Part shown: positions 15,877 through 22,885 of the stretch, one piece after another | Layout: each line of letters opens with the position of its first letter | Position numbering within the stretch: position 1 is the first letter of the stretch | Source: UMGS692 sp963653425 | GTDB lineage: Bacteria > Bacillota > Clostridia > Christensenellales > CAG-314 | DNA: 29,680 bases | NCBI GenBank assembly: GCA_963653425.1 | Contig: CAVJWC010000013.1 | Coordinates: 1-29,680, forward strand | Direction of reading: 5' to 3' | Program-made: the position numbers and the translations under genes | Notes under the pieces: generated by a model | Told to the model about the DNA's origin: nothing | Databases searched by the model: none | What the model saw: only the letters and a program-made list of their open reading frames with translations

Positions 15877-16086
15877 CTTAACTCAAGTTACTTAGCGTAA
15901 GTTGTTTAACGCAAGCGATTTAATATAGGTTGCTTGAAGCAGTTTACTTAAAACAAGTTATTCGGCGCAGTTTATGTGACGCGGATTGCTTGGTTCGGGT
16001 TATTTGACTCAAACGAGTTAACGTAAGTTGACTTAAAGCGAGCGATTTAACGTAGGTTACTTAACATAAGTATTTAACGCAAGCTG
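15877..16086 (+). repeat. Array of fifteen degenerate 14-base tandem repeats
   Basis: The consensus is YTTAACGYAAGTTR. Units start at 15877, 15891, 15905, 15919, 15933, 15947, 15961, 15975, 15989, 16003, 16017, 16031, 16046, 16060 and 16073. Thirteen are exactly 14 bases, one is 15 and one 13. Substitutions are mostly transitions. The period is not a multiple of three and no long frame crosses it, so it is not coding. In most units the first bases (CTT or TTT) can pair with bases 9-11 (AAG, AGG, GGG or AAA) around a five-base loop. A degenerate sixteenth unit may follow at 16087. Confidence 0.88.
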
Positions 16087-16156
16087 TTTTAAGTTACGGG
16101 ATTGCGTATTAAGCCGAAAAGCGAGCGGGGGAGAAAATCAAACGGGAGGAAAAACT

Positions 16157-16888
16157 ATGAATTCCACTAAATTAAAACACGTTTTTGACGCAGGCGACGT
16201 AGATTTTTTAAGCCGTGCGACTTTGGCTTCCATTCAGAAAATTTTTCAGTCGGCAGCGGCGGAAGACTGCAAAAGACTGGGCGTAGGAACGAAAGTTCTG
16301 GGCGACAAAGGCACGGGCTGGGTTCTTGCGAGAACGAGATATAAGTTCGAAAGAATGCCCGTTCTCGACGACGAAGTTACCTTCGAAACGTGGTGCAATC
16401 CTCCGAGAGGTTGCGAGAGTATGAGACATGTGGATATTACCGACAAAGAAGGCAACCTTATCGCCTACGGAATTTCCCGTTGGTGCGTGCTGGACATAAA
16501 CACGTCGAGACTCGTTTCGTGCAGTGAAATTCCTCTGGACAAGACTCAGGTTCTCGATGACAAAAACCGTTTCGGCTCGGATTTCAGAAAGCTTGCCTTT
16601 AACGGGGAATGGACGCCCGTTTTCCAAGAAAAAATGAGACTGAGCAAAATCGACGTCAACGGACACGTAAACAATACCCGTTTTCTCGAATTCGTTACCG
16701 ACTGTTTTTCGAAGGAAGAATACGCTTCTCTTAATATAAAGGACTTCCAGATAGATTTCCGTTCTCAGGTAAGACTGGGCGACACGCTGGAAATGTTTTC
16801 CGCGCGCGAAAAGGGCGATCTGTGGTTCAAAGGCGAAACCAACGGCGTTATCGCTTTTATGGCAAAACTCACCGCCGAAACCCTGTAA
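16157..16888 (+). CDS. Acyl-ACP thioesterase (FatA/FatB-type)
   Basis: It releases free fatty acid from acyl-carrier protein in the cytoplasm. 243 residues form two hot-dog folds. The first covers about 1-125 (VLARTRYKFERMPVLDDEVTFETW, quoted in part by its RTRYKFERMP core). The second begins near 150 and carries the family signature RLSKIDVNGHVNNTRFLEF, which holds the Asp/Asn/His active-site residues. GGGAGG lies ten bases before the ATG. Its predicted leader contains the 14-base array, which suggests leader-level control, but no mechanism is shown. No fatty-acid synthesis gene is next to it, and the tRNA operon follows after 425 bases. Confidence 0.88.
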   Translation: MNSTKLKHVFDAGDVDFLSRATLASIQKIFQSAAAEDCKRLGVGTKVLGDKGTGWVLARTRYKFERMPVLDDEVTFETWCNPPRGCESMRHVDITDKEGNLIAYGISRWCVLDINTSRLVSCSEIPLDKTQVLDDKNRFGSDFRKLAFNGEWTPVFQEKMRLSKIDVNGHVNNTRFLEFVTDCFSKEEYASLNIKDFQIDFRSQVRLGDTLEMFSAREKGDLWFKGETNGVIAFMAKLTAETL

Positions 16889-17314
16889 GCCGATTGCGGA
16901 AAGAATGCGGTTCGTTTTCGGAAAGCCTGCAAATTTAGTTTTTTCGGGAATGTCGTAAGGCTGAATTTTTTTGGGAAAGAAAGCGGCGTTCTTTCTTTCT
17001 CTCAACGAAGCGTAAAGAACGCGCTTTCAATCGAAAGCCCCGCATTTGCGGAAATCGGCAATAAAAACGCAACGCCGGGTAAAATTCCGAAGCGAGGTGA
17101 AAGAGAAAGTACGGGTTTTTTCTGACTCATAAGAGCAGAGAAGTCCGAAGTATAAGAGGATAAACTTAACCGAAAAGGCGCAGGATAAAGAAAAGACGGA
17201 AGGGCGGTTAAAAATGAAAACAAACCCGCCGAATTGTTTGAGAAAATTCTTGACACAACACGTTTGCTATGCTATAATACACGAGCATTCGCAAGAACGC
17301 AAAACAATAAACGA
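16889..17314. other. Gap between thioesterase gene and tRNA operon
   Basis: No gene is supported. A weak A/T-rich hairpin, GAAAGAA/TTCTTTC at 16975-16995 followed by a T/C-rich tract, may end the thioesterase transcript. The only other clear signal is the tRNA promoter near the right end. Confidence 0.45.
17250..17278 (+). promoter_or_regulatory. Strong promoter of the tRNA operon
   Basis: Perfect TTGACA (17250-17255), 17-base spacer, perfect TATAAT (17273-17278). It lies 36 bases before the first tRNA, as expected for stable RNA. Confidence 0.92.
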
Positions 17315-17392
<78 letters not shown>

Positions 17393-17396
17393 TTGT

Positions 17397-17473
17397 GGCG
17401 GCGTAGCTTAGTTGGTTATAGCGGCCGGTTCATACCCGGCAGGTCGTTGGTTCGAATCCGACCGCCGCTACCA
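17397..17473 (+). tRNA. Elongator tRNA-Met (CAU)
   Basis: The acceptor GGCGGCG pairs with CGCCGCT (G1-U72 wobble). The anticodon loop is TTCATAC on a CCGG stem, and CCA is encoded. The loop, stem and G1-U72 end resemble the Bacillus subtilis elongator Met tRNA. A lysidine-type tRNA-Ile2 also has CAU and is less likely. Confidence 0.9.
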
Positions 17474-17485
17474 CAATTTAATAAC

Positions 17486-17560
17486 GGCTCCTTGGTCAAG
17501 CGGTTAAGACATCGCCCTTTCACGGCGGTAACACGAGTTCGATTCTCGTAGGAGTCACCA
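17486..17560 (+). tRNA. tRNA-Glu (UUC)
   Basis: The acceptor GGCTCCT pairs with AGGAGTC, the anticodon loop is CTTTCAC, the T-arm GAGTTCGATTCTC is present and CCA is encoded. Third in the operon, 12 bases after the Met gene. Confidence 0.95.
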
Positions 17561-17563
17561 TAT

Positions 17564-17639
17564 GGGGGTATAGCTCAGCTGGGAGAGCATCTGCCTTACA
17601 AGCAGAGGGTCATAGGTTCGAGCCCTATTGTCCCCACCA
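17564..17639 (+). tRNA. tRNA-Val (UAC)
   Basis: The acceptor GGGGGTA pairs with TGTCCCC. The anticodon loop CTTACAA on CTGC/GCAG gives anticodon TAC. The T-arm and encoded CCA are present. Last tRNA of the operon, five bases before the terminator hairpin. Confidence 0.95.
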
Positions 17640-17644
17640 TAACG

Positions 17645-17681
17645 CAACGGTTCGTGATTTTCGCGGGCCGTTGTTTTTTTT
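17645..17681 (+). terminator. tRNA operon terminator (copy 1 of a duplicated hairpin)
   Basis: CAACGG (17645-17650) pairs with CCGTTG (17668-17673), followed by eight T. The whole 29-base hairpin recurs at 18942 with a single base change. Confidence 0.85.
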
Positions 17682-17974
17682 AGTCAGAAAACGTCGCGGA
17701 AAAGAACGCGTTTTTTTTGAAGCGTTATATTCTTTATCGTTGAAAAGCAGTAATCGTTTTTAATTCACTGAAAATACGGTAGCCACGGGCGCGTGGCTTT
17801 TATGCGGAAGGAATCGCCGTATCTGCGGTATTGAACCCGTAAAAAGCAAGGCTGACGCACTGAATTTCGCCCAAAAGCCCGATTCAACAAAACGTTGAGT
17901 TCATTCAAAAGGGCATTGATTTACATTTTCGGAGTTTAATGGTAGAATAAAAACAGGTTAAGGAGGTACCGGCT
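17682..17974. other. Gap before the XRE regulator
   Basis: No gene. A perfect 7-bp hairpin AGCCACG/CGTGGCT at 17781-17798 with a GGCG loop is followed by a few T and may be a second, weak terminator. The right end carries the regulator's promoter and ribosome site. Confidence 0.5.
17920..17948 (+). promoter_or_regulatory. Promoter of the XRE regulator gene
   Basis: TTTACA (17920-17925), 17 bases, TAGAAT (17943-17948) with a TGG extension just before the -10. Start expected near 17955, about 20 bases before the ATG. Confidence 0.65.
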
Positions 17975-18871
17975 ATGGGCATTGGTCCGAAGATAAAAGA
18001 ATACAGAAATAAAGCTGGATTGACGCAAAAAGATTTGGCGGACAAATTGTTCGTTACGTATCAGGCGGTATCCAGATGGGAAAACGATGACGCGGAACCG
18101 TCGTTCGATACGCTGAAAGAACTGTGCAGGATATTGAATTGTTCCACGGACGAATTATTCGGCTTAGAAAAGGATTCCGACGCCGAAGAACGGAAAGAAC
18201 AAACGAAAGTTATAGAAAAAGTCATCGTTCAGGAACATAAGCCGGTTCTTGCCGTTTGTGAAGACTGCAACAGACCTATTTTCGAGCCGTCGGAAATAAA
18301 ACGCGTAGACGCGACTTCGATAGTGGGCTTCGGAGAACACGCTCATACCGAGTGCAGACAAAAGGTTTTATGCGCGGAGTGCGACGAAAGAAGAATTGCC
18401 GAGGAAAAAGAGGCAAAAGAAAGGAACGTGCGCGAACGCGATAAGGAAAAAGCCGACAGATTAAGAAAGAGACGGATCCATTCGTTCGTATGGCCGTCTT
18501 TATGCACGCTGGTGTTCTGGATATTCGGAATAGTTTCGTTTACGAAAGGCGAAACGTCAACGGGGCGGCGGCTTTTAGTGACAGGTTTATTAGCCTATAC
18601 GTTTATTGCCACGATGATTCTCTGTAATACTTTTATCCCGGAATTATGGGTGGAAATTACTTCCTGGGGATTCGTAAAACTGCCCGGTATAATATTTGAA
18701 TTCAGTCTCGACGGCTGTTTGTTTCTTATAGGAATGAAAATACTGTTTTTTATCTTAGGCATATCGCTCGCGCTGTCGGCAGGCGCCTTTGCAACCGTCG
18801 TTGCGATGATATTAAGTCCGTTCGTTTACCCGTTTGCGTTGGGTAAAAACCTGCGCGGAATCGAAGACTGA
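17975..18871 (+). CDS. XRE-family regulator with zinc ribbon and membrane domain
   Basis: 298 residues. Residues 5-62 form a Cro/C1-type helix-turn-helix (KIKEYRNKAGLTQKDLADKL, then VTYQAVSRWENDDAEPSFDT), so it should bind DNA. After a charged linker, residues about 94-136 hold paired cysteines and histidines (CEDC, then GEHAHTEC, then CAEC), which looks like a zinc-binding or LIM-like ribbon. A coiled, highly charged stretch (about 137-160) leads to about four membrane segments in residues 165-290. This would be a membrane-tethered one-component regulator; its signal and target are unknown. AAGGAGG gives a clear start at ATG 17975. The gene is alone between two copies of the same terminator hairpin, just after a tRNA operon. 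Confidence 0.85.
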   Translation: MGIGPKIKEYRNKAGLTQKDLADKLFVTYQAVSRWENDDAEPSFDTLKELCRILNCSTDELFGLEKDSDAEERKEQTKVIEKVIVQEHKPVLAVCEDCNRPIFEPSEIKRVDATSIVGFGEHAHTECRQKVLCAECDERRIAEEKEAKERNVRERDKEKADRLRKRRIHSFVWPSLCTLVFWIFGIVSFTKGETSTGRRLLVTGLLAYTFIATMILCNTFIPELWVEITSWGFVKLPGIIFEFSLDGCLFLIGMKILFFILGISLALSAGAFATVVAMILSPFVYPFALGKNLRGIED

Positions 18872-18941
18872 TAATCGCGACGGATTTTTTGCCTGCCCGT
18901 TTGGAGCGCCTCAGAATTCGGACGCGGATTTTTCCCCTGAA

Positions 18942-18975
18942 CAACGGTTCGTGATTTTTGCGGGCCGTTGTTTTT
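18942..18975 (+). terminator. Terminator (copy 2 of the tRNA-operon hairpin)
   Basis: CAACGG (18942-18947) and CCGTTG (18965-18970) followed by five T. Apart from one C-to-T change, the 29-base hairpin equals 17645-17673, loop included, and both copies are followed by a T-rich tract and TTTAGTC. It ends the XRE gene. Confidence 0.85.
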
Positions 18976-18983
18976 ATTTAGTC

Positions 18984-19012
18984 TTGACTTTCGATTAACT
19001 GTCTGTTATATT
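18984..19012 (+). promoter_or_regulatory. Promoter of the small protein gene
   Basis: TTGACT (18984-18989), 17 bases, TATATT (19007-19012). It begins nine bases after the terminator T-run, so the small gene has its own transcript. Confidence 0.7.
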
Positions 19013-19057
19013 AGTAAGCGTATGGGCGACTGTAATAACGAAAAAGGAGAACACGAT

Positions 19058-19342
19058 ATGTTGGACACGAGCGGAATAAAGGTAACGGAAAACGAAGACG
19101 GAACGATCGAACTTTTTTACGTCGATTACGGCGTCGAACAGTTCGGCGGAAGAGATTTCGAATGCACGTATAAGCTTGATAAAGAAAACGCGGAAAAATT
19201 TCGCAAAGCGTTAAACGAGAGGTATACGGGGACGTTATCCGAAAAGGTGATTTCTGCGTTCACGAAGAATTTCAACACTACCGCGTTCAACGACTTTTGC
19301 AGGCAACACGGAATAGCCTTCGACCAAACGACCTGGTGCTGA
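19058..19342 (+). CDS. Small protein of unknown function
   Basis: 94 residues, acidic in the first half, with no signal peptide or membrane segment, so probably cytoplasmic. I do not recognise a family. It shows a TIELFYVDYG strand, then DKENAEKFRKALNERYTG, which looks helical, and ends FNDFCRQHGIAFDQTTWC with two cysteines. The start ATG 19058 is placed by AAGGAGA nine bases upstream; the open frame extends back to 18968, but that part overlaps the promoter. Monocistronic between its own promoter and a bidirectional terminator. Confidence 0.72.
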   Translation: MLDTSGIKVTENEDGTIELFYVDYGVEQFGGRDFECTYKLDKENAEKFRKALNERYTGTLSEKVISAFTKNFNTTAFNDFCRQHGIAFDQTTWC

Positions 19343-19382
19343 GTTCGTCTTATCGCCGTTATTGAGCGATAACGTCCGATTC

Positions 19383-19444
19383 ATTCAGGTAAAAATATCG
19401 GACAGAGCGAATTATTCAGGTAAAAATGTCGGAAAGAACGAACG
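19383..19444. repeat. 31-base direct repeat, two copies
   Basis: ATTCAGGTAAAAATRTCGGA begins at 19383 and 19414, with a weaker match in the following bases. It is in the 3' region of the small protein gene, before the terminator. No function is evident. Confidence 0.7.
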
Positions 19445-19451
19445 TAATAAC

Positions 19452-19490
19452 AAAAAAACGGCGCTTGAATCAAAGCGTCGTTTTTGTTTT
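19452..19490. terminator. Bidirectional terminator between convergent genes
   Basis: AAACGGCGCTT pairs with AAGCGTCGTTT around six bases, with seven A on the left and five T on the right. It can therefore terminate both the plus-strand small gene and the minus-strand YugP-like gene. Confidence 0.85.
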
Positions 19491-19553
19491 TTATATAACC
19501 GTTTTTATTATCTTTAATATACCCGTTCGGCTCGGATTGATTGCCCGTTTATA

Positions 19554-20354
19554 TCAGTTGGAGTTTTTCTGAACGTAGGCGATGATCTGAAGAACGCGGT
19601 AGATGAGTTCGAGCAGAGAGATTACCATATCGTTTACGTATTCGATATTGTAAAGTTTGAAAAGCTCTTTGCACGACTGAATTTCGTCGTCGGTAGCCAG
19701 ACCGTCCTGTTTAAGGATAACGAGTGCCTTTTCCTGAGCGACTTTCTCGGTTTTAAGGACGAGAATGGACATTACGAAAGAAATTACGTAAAGAGCGAGT
19801 CCGCACGCCGTCAGAATTATCGTGCAGGAACCCGAACCCGTTTTCAGGATAAAAATGTCGAGAAGCATGCCGATGATGATAAGCGGAATGAAAGCAAGCG
19901 GTCCCAGGTAGATAATCGGGGTTAACGCTATACGCTTTTTCATATCGGGATTGCCTTCCTTGTCCATAATGGCAAGCGAAGATTTCTGCGCCGCCATGGC
20001 AAGCGAAGTAACCGTGTCTTTCTTCCAGGTTAATCTTCTTAAACGAACCTTTTTGAAGTAATGGCTGTAACTGTTTCCGAAAAGAATCGAACCGTTTTTG
20101 GAAACTCTGATGTTCTGAAGTCCGTTATCGTCGAGAATCTTACGCGCGACTTCTTCGCCCGTTCTTCCCGTGCTGTTCTTCATTCTGTTGTATTTTACGT
20201 ATCTTATCGCCAGCCATATAGCTATAACGAGAGCTACTATCGAAGCGATAGCAAGCAATACGAGTACGAAAAACATCGAAATGACTATAAAGTCGCTTAC
20301 TCCGTCGAGTTGGCCTTCGGCTGCCGCACGAAGGACTTGTGCAAACTCACTCAT
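19554..20354 (-). CDS. YugP-family membrane protein lacking the zinc-protease motif
   Basis: 266 residues with a membrane segment at about 25-50 and more at 150-210. It follows the Zn_peptidase_2 (YugP) pattern from end to end: TGEEVARKILDDNGLQNIRV, then HYFKKVRLR in place of the usual HYDP...TVRLS, a helix where the active site should be, a hydrophobic pair, LKTEKVAQEKALVIL for LPVEFNASxRAxxIL, and YVNDMVISLLELI for YVAAxxxxLLxLL. In active members the helix reads AAHEVGHAIQ; here it is AAQKSSLAIM (121-130), so both histidines and the glutamate are lost. I infer a pseudoprotease with a structural or regulatory role. AAGGAGAT precedes the ATG and the frame is intact, so it is not simple decay. 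Confidence 0.72.
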   Translation of the reverse strand: MSEFAQVLRAAAEGQLDGVSDFIVISMFFVLVLLAIASIVALVIAIWLAIRYVKYNRMKNSTGRTGEEVARKILDDNGLQNIRVSKNGSILFGNSYSHYFKKVRLRRLTWKKDTVTSLAMAAQKSSLAIMDKEGNPDMKKRIALTPIIYLGPLAFIPLIIIGMLLDIFILKTGSGSCTIILTACGLALYVISFVMSILVLKTEKVAQEKALVILKQDGLATDDEIQSCKELFKLYNIEYVNDMVISLLELIYRVLQIIAYVQKNSN

Positions 20355-20413
20355 AATACAATCTCCTTTTTTTGCTCGTCCGCAATGCCGTTACACTGCG
20401 AATTGCGGTTATC

Positions 20414-20442
20414 ATTATAAGGGAACGAATAAAAAAAAGCAA
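20414..20442 (-). promoter_or_regulatory. Promoter of the YugP-like gene
   Basis: On the minus strand TTGCTT (20442-20437), 17 bases, perfect TATAAT (20419-20414). The leader would be about 50 bases. Confidence 0.65.
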
Positions 20443-20589
20443 GCAATTTATGCGCAATATGCATTAAAAAGCGCAAAAAATCGAATTTATACGGTAATAT
20501 CGAATAAAAATACCTTTCCCTGCATTAAATCAATATTTCTATGTATAACGAAAAACCGTATATAACCTTAACGCGTTTATAACCCCGAA

Positions 20590-20660
20590 ACATATATAAT
20601 CTTAAAAACGTATAATCTTAATAACGATATATAAGCTCAAACCGTATAATCTTAAAACGT
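20590..20660. repeat. Degenerate repeat of TATAATCTTA, four copies
   Basis: The core occurs at about 20595, 20611, 20630 (diverged) and 20645, a spacing of 15-19 bases. Each contains a -10-like TATAAT, but I see no regular -35 partners. Confidence 0.65.
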
Positions 20661-20666
20661 TTTCGG

Positions 20667-20740
20667 GAATAACGTAACGTATACGACGTTAAAACGATTC
20701 TAAGAATAACGTAACGTATACGACGTTAAAAGGATTTTAA
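20667..20740. repeat. 37-base tandem repeat, two copies
   Basis: Copies start at 20667 and 20704. The first 28 bases, opening GAATAACGTAACGTATACG, are identical and the last nine diverge. A partial third copy may start at 20741. The unit contains the palindrome CGTATACG within AACGT...ACGTT, so it could bind a dimeric protein. Confidence 0.85.
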
Positions 20741-20779
20741 GGATAACAAAAACAATCGAGGGGCATTTATCGTAACCGC

Positions 20780-20808
20780 TTGTAATTTCGGCTGTTTCGT
20801 GTTACAAT
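20780..20808 (+). promoter_or_regulatory. Promoter of the UBA-like membrane protein gene
   Basis: TTGTAA (20780-20785), 17 bases, TACAAT (20803-20808). It lies just downstream of the 37-base repeats, which are therefore placed to act as upstream regulatory sites. Confidence 0.65.
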
Positions 20809-20858
20809 AGAAGAAAGAAATTATTTTTCAAGCGATCGATATAGGGGAAAAAAGAGTA

Positions 20859-21395
20859 ATGTCAGATGTAATAAGCGATTTAAAATATATCAGATTTGCT
20901 ATGAATTATACTTGCAGTGTACAAGAAGCAAAAGACGCTTACGAAATAAACGGAAGAGACGCAGATAAAGCTCTTGCATATCTGAAAGAAAAATATCCCC
21001 CTAAAAAGATTATGCCCGCAGAGTCAACAGACAAACCGAAGAATAATGATAAAGACAAAAAATTCTGGACTAAGAAAAAAATAATCTGTTCTTTGATAGC
21101 GTTTGCGTTTTCTGTGCTGTTCGTTGTGCTTCTTGCGCTGCACATTAACGATAAAACTCCTTGGATTGCGGTATTGTTGATTTTAGCGACAAGCATTTCG
21201 GTCGGTTGTTTGCTTTTTGTCCTATTCCCTGAATCGAGAGAAAAGCACAGTTCGAATTATACGCCTGCTTATAGAGAAAGCGATCCCGACAAAGAAGCTC
21301 GTAAAGAATTAAGAAGTATGAAACGTTGGATGATTTTTGCGTTTGCCTTGCATATGGTCAAGAGTTTTTATAAAGGACTTACCAAGAAGAAGTAG
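20859..21395 (+). CDS. Protein with UBA/TS-N-like domain and two membrane helices
   Basis: 178 residues. Residues about 8-46 (IRFAMNYTCSVQEAKDAYEI, then NGRDADKALAYLKEKYPPK) match the three-helix UBA/TS-N pattern seen at the start of elongation factor Ts: a helix, a short turn, then a G-D-xx-KAxxYLxEK helix. A charged linker (47-72) leads to two membrane segments (about 75-95 and 100-122), then a basic cytoplasmic tail. It may tether a small protein-binding module to the membrane; the partner is unknown. AGGGGAA precedes the ATG. It is 40 bases before the MATE gene on the same strand, so the two are probably co-transcribed. Confidence 0.72.
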   Translation: MSDVISDLKYIRFAMNYTCSVQEAKDAYEINGRDADKALAYLKEKYPPKKIMPAESTDKPKNNDKDKKFWTKKKIICSLIAFAFSVLFVVLLALHINDKTPWIAVLLILATSISVGCLLFVLFPESREKHSSNYTPAYRESDPDKEARKELRSMKRWMIFAFALHMVKSFYKGLTKKK

Positions 21396-21435
21396 ACGAC
21401 GTTATATTATTTTTATCTTTCTGCGGAGAAACTTA

Positions 21436-22800
21436 ATGGAAAAAGCACAAAACAGGCGCGCGGAATACGTTTTCGGACAAATGCCCGTAAAGAAAGCCGT
21501 GCTTTTACAGGTTCTGCCCGCAATTGCGGCGCAACTCATAGCCATCGTATACAGCCTTGCGGATACCTATTTCGTGGGGCTTCTCAATAAACCCGAAGAA
21601 ACCGCGGCTCTTACCGTTGCGGCTTCGTCTTTCCTTATGCTTACCGCCCTGTCCAACCTTTTCGGCGTAGGCGGAGCGGGAGTGATTGCTCGGCTTATCG
21701 CAAAAGGAAGGCGAGAGGACGCCGAAAAAACGGCTTCGTCGGCTTTATGGGGAGCGATTGCGGTTTCCGTCGCTTTTTCTTTACTTTACGCTTTGATAGC
21801 AAAACCCGTGCTTACTCTTTGCGGAGCCAAACCCGAGACTCTTAGCGTTGCTTACGGCTACGTTTTCTGGACGGTAATCATCGGCGGACCTTTCAATATC
21901 TTAGCGTCCGTTCTTGCTAACCTTTTCCGCGCGGAAAGCCGTTCTGCCGTGGCGTCGATAGGTTTATCCTTGGGCGGAATTCTCAACGTTATTCTCGATC
22001 CGTTTTTCGTTCTTCCCGGATTTCTCGGAATGAACACTGCGGGTGCGGGACTTGCCACGGCTATATCCAACGTCGTATCGGTGTTGTTTTTCGTCGCGTT
22101 TATAGTTTTCGGTAAGCGTGAGTCCGTACTTACTCTTAAACCTCTTAAAATAAAGGAAACTTTACGGGAACTCAAAGCCGTTCTGTCGGTAGGGCTTCCT
22201 TCCGCCGTTCAGTACGCCCTGACGGTAGTTGCCGTTTCCGCGCAATCGGCGTTTATGGCGAAGTATTCCACCCAAGCCGTAGCCGCAATGGGAATAGTCA
22301 AAAAGCTTGACACCCTTCCTCTTTACGTTTCCATAGGCGTTTCGGGCGGACTTTTACCACTTCTCGCCTTTAACTACGCTTCGGGCGACCGCGAAAGAAG
22401 ACGAAAGATTTTTGCCTTCGGTTCGGTGCTGTCGGTAGGCTTTGCTTTTCTGTGCCTTATTCTCTACGAGATTTTCGCTCCCGAGCTTGCTTCGGTCTTC
22501 ATAAAAGACGAAGTTACGGTAAGTTACGCCGCGGACTTTTTAAGAAGAATGGTTACCGCTATGCCTTTAATGGCTGCCTGTTACCCCATGATAATTCAGT
22601 TTCAGGCTGCCGGACGAACAAAAGAAGCTCTTATCGTTTCGGTTTTAAGAAAGGGCGTAATAGATATTCCTCTGCTCTTTCTTTTCGACGCGATTTACCC
22701 GATGTACGGAATAACTCTCGTTCAGCCCGTAGTTGACGCGATTTCTCTTTCGGTTGCTTACGTCTTTTACCTGAGATTAAGGCGCAAAAGTCTGATGTAA
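21436..22800 (+). CDS. MATE-family multidrug efflux transporter
   Basis: 454 residues with about twelve membrane segments in two similar halves. The MATE hallmark opens the protein: PVKKAVLLQVLPAIAAQLI, then VYSLADTYFVG, and later the second-half counterpart GLPSAVQYALTVVAVSAQSA. These transporters export cationic drugs or metabolites by sodium or proton antiport; the substrate cannot be read from sequence. The ATG at 21436 follows GCGGAG; the open frame starting at 21337 overlaps the previous gene and adds residues unlike the family. It lies 40 bases after the UBA-like gene and 85 before comF, on the same strand. Confidence 0.92.
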   Translation: MEKAQNRRAEYVFGQMPVKKAVLLQVLPAIAAQLIAIVYSLADTYFVGLLNKPEETAALTVAASSFLMLTALSNLFGVGGAGVIARLIAKGRREDAEKTASSALWGAIAVSVAFSLLYALIAKPVLTLCGAKPETLSVAYGYVFWTVIIGGPFNILASVLANLFRAESRSAVASIGLSLGGILNVILDPFFVLPGFLGMNTAGAGLATAISNVVSVLFFVAFIVFGKRESVLTLKPLKIKETLRELKAVLSVGLPSAVQYALTVVAVSAQSAFMAKYSTQAVAAMGIVKKLDTLPLYVSIGVSGGLLPLLAFNYASGDRERRRKIFAFGSVLSVGFAFLCLILYEIFAPELASVFIKDEVTVSYAADFLRRMVTAMPLMAACYPMIIQFQAAGRTKEALIVSVLRKGVIDIPLLFLFDAIYPMYGITLVQPVVDAISLSVAYVFYLRLRRKSLM

Positions 22801-22885
22801 ACTTGCTCTTCCTTTCAAAAAAAAACGTCGTTTTTATTAAATATTGCCCCAAAACGCGCAAAAGACGATAAGGAGAACGAACGGA

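Larger units (their letters stand above)
15417..16156. other. 740-base divergent intergenic region behind dnaA
   Basis: It contains the dnaA promoter, two copies of a 56-base A/T-rich element, a plus-strand promoter and a 14-base repeat array, listed separately. I found no TTATCCACA DnaA box with one or no mismatch here, so an origin is not supported, though the layout (A/T-rich duplicated elements plus an iterated repeat next to dnaA) makes it worth testing. No gene is seen; the short frame near 15355-15636 overlaps dnaA and has no ribosome site. Confidence 0.55.
20355..20858. other. Divergent gap with two tandem-repeat families
   Basis: No gene. The left part carries the minus-strand promoter. 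The middle (20590-20760) holds a 16-base unit CGTATAATCTTAAAA repeated about four times, then a 37-base tandem pair. The right part carries the plus-strand promoter and ribosome site of the next gene. Confidence 0.6.

Noticed and set aside
15417..16156. Confident oriC call
   Set aside because: No TTATCCACA box with one or no mismatch was found, and dnaN is absent. Proximity to dnaA alone is not enough; it is kept as a hypothesis in the findings.
17397..17473. tRNA-Ile2 with lysidine-modified CAU
   Set aside because: The body, the TTCATAC loop and the G1-U72 end resemble the Bacillus elongator Met tRNA more than tRNA-Ile2.
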